Source: Firmicutes bacterium UBA1393 | GTDB taxonomy: Bacteria; Bacillota; DTU025 | Direction: 5' to 3' | Length of the DNA stretch: 64,000 nucleotides | NCBI GenBank assembly: GCA_002305255.1 | Contig: DBQN01000076.1 | Location: forward strand, 27,988-91,987 | Part shown: positions 32,746-41,138 of the stretch, in pieces | Layout of the letters: every line of letters starts with the position of its first letter | How positions within the stretch are numbered: the first letter of the stretch is position 1 | The notes under the pieces: model-generated | Seen by the model: only the letters and a program-made list of their open reading frames with translations | Databases searched by the model: none | What the model was told of the DNA's origin: nothing | Program-made: the position numbers and the translations under genes

Positions 32746-34032
32746 ATGACGTCTATTGCGTACATAACCGCCCCTTACCTGCGTTATCTGGCCAGCGTGC
32801 GCCCGGAGCAGCGTGGCGCGGCCGTTGCGGTCGTGGAACGGAATACAGTGGTCAGCGCAGCGCCGGAGCTTATGTGTATGGGCATACGTGCGGGGCATTC
32901 GCGCCGTCAGGCAAAGCACATTTGCCCTGAAGTTGTTTTCGTGGAGCAGGATACGGAATCATCACAGGCGCTGGCGAACACAGTATGGGATGTGTGCGCC
33001 GGCTTCACCCCCTTAGTTGAACCCGCAGGTCTTGACTGCTGTTTCATCGACATAACTGGTTGCGGCGAAGCGTCGTCCATCATCAACCTGATATGCCGCA
33101 GGTGCGAGGAGCAGTTTGGAGTATCGCTTTACATATGCGTTGCGCCGACAAAGCTCGTGGCCAGGGCAGGTGTGCCCGATGTCGGGTCAAAGGATCGCGT
33201 TGCCTGGGTACAGCCCGAATCCTCATCCGATTTCCTCGCATCTCTTCCTGTGGAGGCCCTGTGGCCTCTGGGCAGGGATGCCCTCGATCAGTTATATCGG
33301 TTGGGCGTCAGTACAGTGGCACAGTTGAGGGCGGTACCCCTTTCAGAACTCACCAACCAGCTGGGTGCAGCAGGCATGCAGGCATACTACTTGAGCCGCG
33401 GGGTCGATCATTCAAATGTGAAAGCGGCCTACCCTGAAGCATCCGTGAACTACTCGATGGATTTCGATAAGCCCCTGTCGGAATGGGCGGATGTGCTGGA
33501 ATGCATAAGGATATGCGCGGCCAGCATTGGCAACCAGCTTGAGCAGGCACAGGCATCAGCCTCCTGTGTGGAACTGGTGATCAGGTATACCCCCGACGGC
33601 GGCAATGATCCCGGCCCAACCCGGCGGCGCATCACGCTGAGAACGCCTGCCGGCTCACCGAGAACCATTGAGGCAGCCCTGACCAGGGCTGCACAAGCAG
33701 GCATGGAGGCACCTATATCATCGCTAGAGGCTCGAGCCCTGAACCTGGTGGTGCCAGAGTCCATGCAGCTGTCAATGTTCACTGCCTTCTCCACTGTCAC
33801 CGGCCGCGTCTGCCCCAGGCAGGCAGGTGGCCCCGGCAGTACCGGCAATTCCGGCAATGCCGGCAGCGCCGGCAGGCTCGGTGGTGGGATGCGCGATGCT
33901 GATGACGAAGTTGCCGATCTGGCCAGGGCTGTTGAGCGGATTCGCCAGCGTTTCGGCGCGCGCAGCATATTGACGGCCGATGCCATCATAACCAGCAGGC
34001 GCGATAGGATGATCGCCGCGTCTATGATATGA
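32746..34032 (+). CDS. imuB: ImuB-like inactive Y-family polymerase
   Basis: 428 residues from ATG 32746 (GAGGAG upstream; a longer frame opens at 32728). Y-family fold: palm/finger blocks RPEQRGAAVAVVERNTVVSAAPELMCMGIRAGHSRRQAKHICP and SLPVEALWPLGRDALDQLYRLGVSTVAQLRAVP (helix-hairpin-helix). The first catalytic Asp region (normally HIDMDCFFA) reads AYITAPYLRYL, and the SIDE-type motif reads GLDCCFID, so two of three carboxylates are gone, as in ImuB. A beta-clamp motif QLSMF lies at 341-345. A Gly/Ser/Asn linker encoded by a 9-bp tandem repeat precedes a C-terminal helix. It probably acts as the hub joining clamp and DnaE2 during translesion synthesis. First gene after the LexA box. Confidence 0.87.
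   Translation: MTSIAYITAPYLRYLASVRPEQRGAAVAVVERNTVVSAAPELMCMGIRAGHSRRQAKHICPEVVFVEQDTESSQALANTVWDVCAGFTPLVEPAGLDCCFIDITGCGEASSIINLICRRCEEQFGVSLYICVAPTKLVARAGVPDVGSKDRVAWVQPESSSDFLASLPVEALWPLGRDALDQLYRLGVSTVAQLRAVPLSELTNQLGAAGMQAYYLSRGVDHSNVKAAYPEASVNYSMDFDKPLSEWADVLECIRICAASIGNQLEQAQASASCVELVIRYTPDGGNDPGPTRRRITLRTPAGSPRTIEAALTRAAQAGMEAPISSLEARALNLVVPESMQLSMFTAFSTVTGRVCPRQAGGPGSTGNSGNAGSAGRLGGGMRDADDEVADLARAVERIRQRFGARSILTADAIITSRRDRMIAASMI
33833..33877 (+). repeat. Five 9-bp tandem repeats inside imuB
   Basis: Units CCGGCAGTA, CCGGCAATT, CCGGCAATG, CCGGCAGCG, CCGGCAGGC, all starting CCGGCA. They encode a Gly-Ser/Asn tripeptide linker between the clamp motif and the C-terminal helix of ImuB. 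Length changes of one unit would keep the frame. Confidence 0.85.
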
Positions 34033-34071
34033 GCCGGCTGGCACGTGTAATGCGACATGGGAGGCACCGCT

Positions 34072-34320
34072 ATGAGCCGAAAGATAGGCCGTCGTATAGA
34101 GGTCGAAGAGTCCGCTCCGGGCCGCCCGGGCAAATTCTACTGGTCGGGCCGGTGGAACCGCGTAAGTTCCGTGATCGACTCCTGGAGAGAATGCGGCGAA
34201 TGGTGGAATGGCGCCGACGAGCAGGATTATTTCCTGGTATCGGCGGATCCCGGCACCGGATGCTATGAGCTGTGCCGCGCCGGCCAAAGCGAATGGGAGT
34301 TATCCAGAATAATCGATTAG
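34072..34320 (+). CDS. DUF6504-type small protein of the mutasome operon
   Basis: 82 residues from ATG 34072 (GGGAGG 7 bp upstream). Trp-rich pattern FYWSGRWNRVSSVIDSWRECGEWW followed by DYFLVSADPGTGCYELCRAG and ELSRIID, matching the small DUF6504 proteins found beside imuB/dnaE2 in actinobacteria and other phyla. No catalytic motif. Lies between imuB and dnaE2 with 16-40 bp gaps, so it is SOS-induced with them. A structural or regulatory mutasome component is likely by context; it has no recA-like motifs and is not ImuA. Confidence 0.75.
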   Translation: MSRKIGRRIEVEESAPGRPGKFYWSGRWNRVSSVIDSWRECGEWWNGADEQDYFLVSADPGTGCYELCRAGQSEWELSRIID

Positions 34321-34336
34321 GTAGGAGCAGGTCGAG

Positions 34337-37300
34337 ATGGGTTCAATCCATCGGGCCGATGATTTCGTACACCTGCACGTGCATTCCCAGTATTCATTCC
34401 TCGATGGCGCGAGCCGCTGTGCCGAGCTGGTCGCACGCTGCGCCGAGCTGGGCATGGGTGCCATCGCCATAACAGATCATGATAACGTCAGCTGTGCCGT
34501 GGAATTCTCCCGTGCCGCCGCCGAGCATGGCATAAAGCCTATACACGGTGTCGAGCTCACGATGGAAGGCGGTTTCCACCTCGTATTGCTCGCGCAGAAC
34601 GCCCAGGGCTACGCCAACATCTGCGCCATCCTCACCGAAGCTCACATGAACTCCGAACGTCGCCACCCCAGGGCCAATATGGAGTTGCTCCGGCGCCACT
34701 CCGACAACTTGATCGCATTGTCGGGCTGCAGGCGCGGAGCAGTGGCATCCGGGATTCTGTGTCATCAGAACGACAGAGCTCGTTCCACCGTCGAGGAACT
34801 GGTATCAGTATTCGGCAGGCAGAACGTTTACATAGAATTGCAGCAGCCAATGGCACCCGGCGCGTCCGCCCTCAACTCATGCCTGGCTTCCCTGGCAGAG
34901 ATGGTGGGTGTGGGCGTCGTGGCATCGAACAACGTGCATTATGCCGAAAAATCCGATTTCGAAGCGCACGACGTGCTCACCTGCGTCAGAACCCTCACCT
35001 GCCTGGATGACATCCATCCCGAACGACACATAAACGCCGAAAACTACCTTAAGTCCGCCGCTGAAATGCGCCAGATGCTGGCCCATTTCCCTGGGGCCAT
35101 TGAGAACACGCTGGTCATCGCGGAGCGGTGTGAACCCGGTCTCGACCTTGGGCGAAAGCTGTTTCCGAAGTATTCGCCCCCATCGGGGGAGTCGTCGGCG
35201 GCATTGCTGCGCCGTCTCACAATGGAGGGGGCCGCAGCCAGGTACGGCAACGTCACGCCTGCTGTGCGCGACAGGTTGGAGCACGAGCTGAACATCATCA
35301 CTACTCTAGGCTTTGAGGACTACTTCCTCGCGGTATACGACATAGCCGCGTGGGCGCGGCAACAGAGGATACGCTACGCAGGCCGCGGCTCTGCAGCTGA
35401 CTCGGCTGTGGCTTATTGCCTGTGGCTCACTAATGTAGACTCCATCGCCAGAGGCCTGCTGTTCGAGAGGTTCATGAGCCTGGAGCGGGCGCAACGGCCC
35501 GATGTCGACATCGACTTTCAAGCCGACAGGCGCGATGAAGTGGCCGACTACGTGTACAAGCGCTACGGCAGCGGCTATGTGGCATCGGTGTGCACCTTCA
35601 ACACCTTCCAGGCGCGCTCGGCGGTGCGAGATGTAGGTAAGGCGCTGGGCATTCCGGAGCATGAAGTCGACAGGCTGGCGAAGATGCTTCCTCACATCCC
35701 CGCAGATGGCGTGCGTGCGGCCTTCTCACGCTATCCTGAACTGCGAGATTCCGGGATACAGCCGCATCGGTTCGATCTATTGATCGACATCTGTGCGCGG
35801 CTGACGGGATTACCCCGCCATATCGGCACTCACCTCGGCGGCATGGTCATCTCAGGAGAACCCCTTACATGTGTGACGCCGCTGCAGATGTCGGCGAAAG
35901 GAGTGCCCATAACACAGTTCGATAAGGACTCCATCGAAGACCTTGGCCTGATCAAGCTCGATCTGCTCTCACTGCGCACGTTATGTGCAGTGGAATACGC
36001 AGGCGAACTTATAAAGGAACCATCGTTCGACTATGATGCCATTCCCCATGGTGATGAAAGCATCTACTCAATGCTGCGTTCGGGCCAAACCATCGGCGTG
36101 TTCCAACTGGAAAGCCCGGCACAGCGCGCTCTGCAATCAAGGCTGGGGGCGGATTGCTTTGAAGACATAGTGGCCAGTGTAGCCCTGATAAGGCCCGGTC
36201 CCATCCAGGGGAACATGGTCGAGCCCTTCGTGGCGAGGCGCCTCAAGCAGGAAGAGGTGTATTACGTAGATCCGCGTCTCGAGCCCATCTTGAACAAGAC
36301 CTACGGAGTAGTCCTCTACCAGGAGCAGGTCATTCAGATAGCCACCGCGGTGGCGGGTTTCACTCCCGGTGAGTCTGATAGGCTGCGCAAGGTCATGACA
36401 CACTATCGCTCAGTGGCAGAGATGGAGGCCATCGGGCAAAACTTCATCGCCAAGGCAGTGGCCCACGGCACCGACAGGCAGACGGCGGAAACCATCTTCT
36501 CCTACATAGTGGGCTACTCAGGCTACGGTTTCTGCGAGGCCCACGCGGCCGCCTTCGCCGATACGGCTTACCGCACGGCGTATCTCGTGAAGCACCATCC
36601 GGCAGAGTTCTTCGCGTCGCTCCTCAGCGCCCAGCCCATGGGCTTCTATGCGCCACGAACTCTGATAGTGGAGGCAAAGCGCAGAGGCGTCAAGCTGCTG
36701 CCGCTCGACGTAAACGCCAGCTCGCACAAGTACACTGTAGAGAATGGTGCCATCAGAGTAGGCCTGATGCAGGTAAAGGCCATTTCCGAGAGCGACAGCG
36801 CCCGCATCGAGGCGGCACGCGCCAACGGCCTGTTCGTGTCGGCCGCTGACTTCGCGGCCAGAGTCGAGTTGCCGGTGGATGTGTTCGAGAACCTGGCCCT
36901 GGCCGGGGCTTTCGATTCCATCGAGCCCAACCGGAGGGCGCTGGTATGGCGCGTACGCCAGATCTCCGCCCGGGCCATGGCAGCACGAAGGCTACAGGCA
37001 GAGGCCGACTGCACCGGTCAGGCACCACTGGTGGGGCTGGTGGCACACACTACACCGGTGACACAGGCGATGCCGGCCGCCGCCTCTGACAATACAGGCA
37101 ATACCGTATTGGCCAGTCAGATGCCAGGCAGGGCAAGCGGAATACCCGATTTCAATCCTCTGCAGCGGTTCTCAGCAGAGATGAAGGTGCTCGGATTCGG
37201 TATCGAGAGGCATGCCATGGATTTCTACAGGCGGTCTTTGAAGAAGTGGGGCGCCCTTACAGCTGCCCAGATCGGGCAGGCGACGGCCGGAGCCATAGTG

Positions 37301-37600
37301 CGCGCGGGAGGCTTGATCGTGCGCCCGCACAGGCCGCCCACGAAGAGCGGCCGCATCGTGGTGTTTCTGTCACTAGAGGATGAAACGGGGCTCACAGACG
37401 TCACCGTGTTCGAAGATGTATACCAGAAGTACGGTGCCGCCATATTCTCCAGCGCCGCTCTGCTTGTAGAGGGCATAGTATGCATCAGGGGAGGAGGTGT
37501 GTCGATCACCGCGAGCAGGATCAGGCCGCTCATGGGTCGACGAGGGCAAGCGTGTCCTCCCCAGTCTCCGGCGAGTAGTGCCCATGGAGCAGGTCAGTGA
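34337..37600 (+). CDS. dnaE2: Error-prone DNA polymerase DnaE2/ImuC
   Basis: Family C polymerase for damage-induced translesion synthesis. 1087 residues: intact PHP start DDFVHLHVHSQYSFLDGASR (HLHVH at 12-16), core with GRGSAADSAVAYCLWLTN, catalytic PDVDIDFQADRRDEV, KLDLLSLRTL, and the DnaE2 fingerprints LSAQPMGFYAPRTLIVEAKRRGVKLLPLDVNAS and GYGFCEAHAAAFADTAY; C-terminal OB fold IVRAGGLIVRPHRPPTKSGRIVVFLSLEDETG. Start ATG 34337 with TAGGAG upstream. Third gene of the LexA-controlled operon. Its last 71 bp overlap the 3' end of yigZ on the other strand. C-terminal 25 residues are a Pro/Ser-rich tail. Confidence 0.93.
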   Translation: MGSIHRADDFVHLHVHSQYSFLDGASRCAELVARCAELGMGAIAITDHDNVSCAVEFSRAAAEHGIKPIHGVELTMEGGFHLVLLAQNAQGYANICAILTEAHMNSERRHPRANMELLRRHSDNLIALSGCRRGAVASGILCHQNDRARSTVEELVSVFGRQNVYIELQQPMAPGASALNSCLASLAEMVGVGVVASNNVHYAEKSDFEAHDVLTCVRTLTCLDDIHPERHINAENYLKSAAEMRQMLAHFPGAIENTLVIAERCEPGLDLGRKLFPKYSPPSGESSAALLRRLTMEGAAARYGNVTPAVRDRLEHELNIITTLGFEDYFLAVYDIAAWARQQRIRYAGRGSAADSAVAYCLWLTNVDSIARGLLFERFMSLERAQRPDVDIDFQADRRDEVADYVYKRYGSGYVASVCTFNTFQARSAVRDVGKALGIPEHEVDRLAKMLPHIPADGVRAAFSRYPELRDSGIQPHRFDLLIDICARLTGLPRHIGTHLGGMVISGEPLTCVTPLQMSAKGVPITQFDKDSIEDLGLIKLDLLSLRTLCAVEYAGELIKEPSFDYDAIPHGDESIYSMLRSGQTIGVFQLESPAQRALQSRLGADCFEDIVASVALIRPGPIQGNMVEPFVARRLKQEEVYYVDPRLEPILNKTYGVVLYQEQVIQIATAVAGFTPGESDRLRKVMTHYRSVAEMEAIGQNFIAKAVAHGTDRQTAETIFSYIVGYSGYGFCEAHAAAFADTAYRTAYLVKHHPAEFFASLLSAQPMGFYAPRTLIVEAKRRGVKLLPLDVNASSHKYTVENGAIRVGLMQVKAISESDSARIEAARANGLFVSAADFAARVELPVDVFENLALAGAFDSIEPNRRALVWRVRQISARAMAARRLQAEADCTGQAPLVGLVAHTTPVTQAMPAAASDNTGNTVLASQMPGRASGIPDFNPLQRFSAEMKVLGFGIERHAMDFYRRSLKKWGALTAAQIGQATAGAIVRAGGLIVRPHRPPTKSGRIVVFLSLEDETGLTDVTVFEDVYQKYGAAIFSSAALLVEGIVCIRGGGVSITASRIRPLMGRRGQACPPQSPASSAHGAGQ

Positions 37601-38162
37601 GGGCCGCGTGAAATGCCTCGATGCTGCGGGCGGGCACCAACACGTGCATGGTCACACGCTCTGCGTAGTCGATGTCGGCAACTGTGTATCCCTGACCCGC
37701 GACGTAGTTCTGCACCATCCCCAGCACGGCGTAATCTAGTGCGAAGCTCACCCTGCGCACCGGCATCACCCTGGCGATGCCCGCTGCGTGGAGTCCGTCA
37801 CGAGCAGCCGAGCTGTAGGCTCTGACCAGGCCGCCCGCGCCCAGCAGCGTGCCGCCGAAGTAGCGAGTGACCACTACGGCGCAGTACTTGACCCTCTCCT
37901 TGAGGATGACCTCGAGCACCGGCCGTCCGGCAGTGCCTGATGGCTCACCGTCGTCACTCGACCTGACGACCTCGTCGTTCGGGCCAACGGTGAAGGCGTA
38001 CACGTTGTGCGTGGCATCCCAGAACTCGCGCCTCACCGCGTCGATGAACTGCTGAGCCTCTGACTCAGTGTCGACGGGGCGCGCCGTCGCGATGAATCTA
38101 CTGCGTTTCACCACGATCTCCGCACGACCCTGTGCTCTTACAACCAGGTAATCACGTTCCAC
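37530..38162 (-). CDS. yigZ: YigZ/IMPACT family protein
   Basis: 210 residues from GTG 38162 (GAGAGG 9 bp upstream; the frame extends to 38282 without family similarity). Contains EIVVKRSRFIATARPVDTESEAQQFIDAVRREFWDATHNVYAF and DGEPSGTAGRPVLEVILKERVKYCAVVVTRYFGGTLLGAGGLVRAYSSAA, the UPF0029 signature, then a DUF1949-type ferredoxin-like C-terminal domain. IMPACT proteins influence translation control in eukaryotes; the bacterial role is unsettled. Convergent with dnaE2, overlapping by 71 bp, and divergent from the AlaX gene. Confidence 0.9.
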   Translation of the reverse strand: MERDYLVVRAQGRAEIVVKRSRFIATARPVDTESEAQQFIDAVRREFWDATHNVYAFTVGPNDEVVRSSDDGEPSGTAGRPVLEVILKERVKYCAVVVTRYFGGTLLGAGGLVRAYSSAARDGLHAAGIARVMPVRRVSFALDYAVLGMVQNYVAGQGYTVADIDYAERVTMHVLVPARSIEAFHAALTDLLHGHYSPETGEDTLALVDP

Positions 38163-38271
38163 GGCGACCATCCTCTCAGAGTCAGAAACGAAAAGGTATT
38201 CCCACTCGTTAGTAGAAGTAGTGCACTGCCAGTGTAGTTCTCCCGCGAGCATGAGGAGGCGAGCATCACCC

Positions 38272-39510
38272 GTGCCCACCACAAGGCTGTATTACTCGGA
38301 TCCTCTCCTGAGAGAGTTCAGCTGCAACGTGCTTCAGTGTGAACCCTCGTCCCACAACTCATCATCTACCCCGGTATTCGAGGTCATCACCGACGTAACC
38401 GCATTCTACCCCAACTCCGGCGGTCAACCCTCTGACAGGGGAACCCTCGACGGGGCGGATGTTATCGACGTCATCGAGCGAGATGACACCGTCGTGCATA
38501 TCACACCGGCAGATGTCCCCCTCGGCCCGACCACGGGCAGGATAGATATCGAGCGCCGCTTCGACCACATGCAGCAGCATTCAGGCCAGCACATTCTGTC
38601 GGCCGCGTTCGCGAGGCTCTTCGGCTTCGAAACCGTAGGCTTCCATCTGGGCGACGAATACGTCACCATCGACCTGAACACCACTGAGATCAGCTCCGAC
38701 CAGCTGGCTGCCGTCGAACGCCTCGCATGCGAAGTAGTATTCCAGAACCGCCGCGTGGAATCGAAGTTCTGGGACCCCGCAGCCCTCGACAGAACCAGGC
38801 TGCGCAAGCCCACCGACAGGACGGAGAACATACGCATCGTCGAAGTGGAGGACTTCGACCTCAGCGCCTGTGGGGGCACGCACGTCAGAGCCACCGGCGA
38901 AGTCGGCCTGATCAAGATCGTCCGCACAGAGCGGCTTCGCAACATCACGCGCGTCGAGTTCGTGTGCGGCCGCCGCGCCCTGGCCGATTACAGGCTCAAG
39001 AACTCGGTGGCGCTGGCATCGGCGGCAGCGCTGTCGGTGCATGTCAGGCAGCTGCCGGAGGCGGTTGACCGCCTTCTCGCGCAAGGCCGCGAGATGCACA
39101 GAACCATCGAGCGCACCAACGCGGAACTCGACCACTTCAGAGCTGAGCGCATGTACGGCACAGCGGACATGCTGGGTGGTTCGGGCATAAGGCTGATCAA
39201 ACTGGTATCGACCACGGAGGCGCCGGATAGCCTCAAGTCCATCGCCCAGCGGATAACCCAGATGCCCGGCGCAGTCGTGCTTTTCGGCTCCACTGCAAAC
39301 GGCACAGCTCAGCTGGTGTTCGCCAGATCCGCCGATGTGTCACTCGACGTGAGCAAGATCCTTCGAGAGGTGCTGCCCGAGGTGGACGGCAGAGGCGGCG
39401 GCGCGCCCGCGCTTGCTCAGGGCGGCGGCAAACGCCCCGATAGCCTCAAGCGCGCCATCGACATGGCCGCCGAGTCGGTCGCACACGCGATTCAGGTGCC
39501 GGCCAACTGA
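38272..39510 (+). CDS. Alanyl-tRNA editing protein AlaX-L with DHHA1 domain
   Basis: About 412 residues. Trans-editing hydrolase that removes wrongly attached Ser or Gly from tRNA-Ala. N-terminal beta-barrel with FYPNSGGQPSDRGTL, the zinc/catalytic HMQQHSGQHILSA (HxxxH) and SACGGTHV (CxxxH) motifs of the AlaRS editing domain, then a DHHA1 domain ending GRGGGAPALAQGGGK. Start is uncertain: GTG 38272 (VPTTRLYYSDP) follows AGGAGG by 12 bp; the frame opens at 38221. No aminoacylation domain, so it is free-standing. Single gene, divergent from yigZ. Confidence 0.9.
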   Translation: MPTTRLYYSDPLLREFSCNVLQCEPSSHNSSSTPVFEVITDVTAFYPNSGGQPSDRGTLDGADVIDVIERDDTVVHITPADVPLGPTTGRIDIERRFDHMQQHSGQHILSAAFARLFGFETVGFHLGDEYVTIDLNTTEISSDQLAAVERLACEVVFQNRRVESKFWDPAALDRTRLRKPTDRTENIRIVEVEDFDLSACGGTHVRATGEVGLIKIVRTERLRNITRVEFVCGRRALADYRLKNSVALASAAALSVHVRQLPEAVDRLLAQGREMHRTIERTNAELDHFRAERMYGTADMLGGSGIRLIKLVSTTEAPDSLKSIAQRITQMPGAVVLFGSTANGTAQLVFARSADVSLDVSKILREVLPEVDGRGGGAPALAQGGGKRPDSLKRAIDMAAESVAHAIQVPAN

Positions 39511-39544
39511 CCTGCTGGCGCCGCACCGCCCGCACCGCCGCAGG

Positions 39545-40330
39545 CTAGACTCTGGTGCCGACCAGGCTTCCCGATTCGTATCTCGATAGCCCCCGCCTGA
39601 ACATCCAGTATGCCACAGCCATGGCGAATGCTGCGAAAGCCATGAGCACTGCGAATGTGCCGAGATCGAAGCTGCGCACAAGTCGCGCGGGCAGGTACAC
39701 CACGAATCCCGCCGGGATCAGCGAGTAGAGTGCTACGCGCACGATACCGCGGAAGAGTGGCTCGGGGTAGCCTCCGAAGGTTATCGTGGCGCCGGCCAGC
39801 TGCTGACTGATGGTTTGGGCATGGCCGATGAAAAAGGCAAGGCTGCCGGCGATGACACCGAAACTGGTGAACACGGCGGCGCCGGCAGCCGCACTCATCG
39901 AGAACACGACCAACGGGCCCAGGCCGTCTGGCCCGAACAGCACCATTACGCCTACTCCGAAGGCCACGTCACCGATTCCGGATATGTCGCTTCTGCTGAC
40001 CAATACGTGCAGCAGCGGATCGCGGGGCAGGAGCATGTAGTAGTCTAGCTGGCCTTCTGCGATGAGCACAGGCAGTCGTGGCGTGTTGCCAAACACCGAC
40101 ACACTCAACCCGTAGGACACCGCCATTGAAGCCTGCAGCACCACGACGTCCTGGAAGGTCCAGCCGCCTACGTTCGAGACTCGCCCGAACACGATCCACC
40201 AGAAGAACAGCAGGAACATGTCGTTGAGCACCATGAACACTACCTGGCTGATGAAGCCTGCGCGGTATTCCATGGCCGACGCCAGGTTGAACTTGAAGTG
40301 CTCCCACACGAAGCTGAGCCCGCCCGTCAC
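39545..40330 (-). CDS. ABC-2 family permease (PF06182 type), second subunit
   Basis: About 261 residues with six hydrophobic segments, e.g. FISQVVFMVLNDMFLLFFWWIVFG and FAVLMAFAAFAMAVAYWMF. The motif pattern (NVGGWTFQDVVVLQ, LDYYMLLPRDPLLHVLVSR, PARLVRSFDLGTF) is typical of the ABC2_membrane_6 family, which always comes as two permeases with one ATPase. GTG 40330 follows GGAGGGTAGG; ATG 40354 is the alternative and would overlap the upstream gene. Probable drug or lipid-type exporter; substrate unknown. Confidence 0.85.
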   Translation of the reverse strand: MTGGLSFVWEHFKFNLASAMEYRAGFISQVVFMVLNDMFLLFFWWIVFGRVSNVGGWTFQDVVVLQASMAVSYGLSVSVFGNTPRLPVLIAEGQLDYYMLLPRDPLLHVLVSRSDISGIGDVAFGVGVMVLFGPDGLGPLVVFSMSAAAGAAVFTSFGVIAGSLAFFIGHAQTISQQLAGATITFGGYPEPLFRGIVRVALYSLIPAGFVVYLPARLVRSFDLGTFAVLMAFAAFAMAVAYWMFRRGLSRYESGSLVGTRV

Positions 40331-40337
40331 GTTCCGC

Positions 40338-41138
40338 CTACCCTCCGTTGACATTGAGGCGTCTCACCCCCATGGCGTACAATCCTGCGGCAAGAGCGCC
40401 TAGAATCACGACCCAGACTAGCTGCATCATCACGGTTTGCCCGAATGTGGCCGCGTCGAACGCCACGAGCAGCTTCGACGGGGCGTAGAGTACCAGGTTG
40501 AACGGGCTCACCGCGGCCGCCCGCCTCAGCGACTCAGGGTAGAAGTCGATGGGGACGAACAACCCTCCCAGCACGAAGAGGACCTTGCTGTATATCCAGA
40601 AGAACGGGCCCGTGTCTTCCACCCAGAAGGCCGACAGCGATAGGCACATCACCATGAAGAAGTTCAGGGTCAGCGCGAGCGCTACTGCCGCCCCCCACAT
40701 CAGCAGCCGCGCTGGGCTCAGGGGAATGGCGCCCACCGCCGCCAGAGCCACTGCGGCTCCGATCACTACGTTCACCATCATCCTGAGCGAGGTGTCACCC
40801 CAGTAGGTGGCAAGCTTGAACCCGAGATAGCTGTAGGGGCGCCCCAGCGCGTAGGCTATCGCCCCTGACTTCACCTCATCGCTCACCTCTGAGGCTATCG
40901 GCGCCTTGCCGAGCATGATGGCCTCGCTGGCAGCGAGATACCACACCAGTTCCTTCTGACTGAAGCCTTCCGGGAGCACACCGGGCGATGGGCCAAGTAC
41001 CTTCCACAGCTGCACGAAGATGTAGAGGATTAGTGCATAGAACGCTGATCCCAAGAGCACGTCACCGATGTAGGCAGTCTTGGCCGCGAAGTTGATCCGC
41101 GCGATGTGTACGTACTTCGCCAGTCCCATGCACATCAC
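40338..41138 (-). CDS. ABC-2 family permease (PF06182 type), first subunit
   Basis: 266 residues, six membrane segments, starting near MGLAKYVHIARINFAAKTAYIGDVLLG. Shares with its partner the family layout (FSQKELVWYLAASEAIMLG, GAIAYALGRPYSYLGFKLATYWGD, FFWIYSKVLFVLGGLFVPIDFYPESLRR, NLVLYAPSKLLVAFD). Its start overlaps the ATPase stop by a few bases, so the three genes form one operon. Confidence 0.87.
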   Translation of the reverse strand: MMCMGLAKYVHIARINFAAKTAYIGDVLLGSAFYALILYIFVQLWKVLGPSPGVLPEGFSQKELVWYLAASEAIMLGKAPIASEVSDEVKSGAIAYALGRPYSYLGFKLATYWGDTSLRMMVNVVIGAAVALAAVGAIPLSPARLLMWGAAVALALTLNFFMVMCLSLSAFWVEDTGPFFWIYSKVLFVLGGLFVPIDFYPESLRRAAAVSPFNLVLYAPSKLLVAFDAATFGQTVMMQLVWVVILGALAAGLYAMGVRRLNVNGG

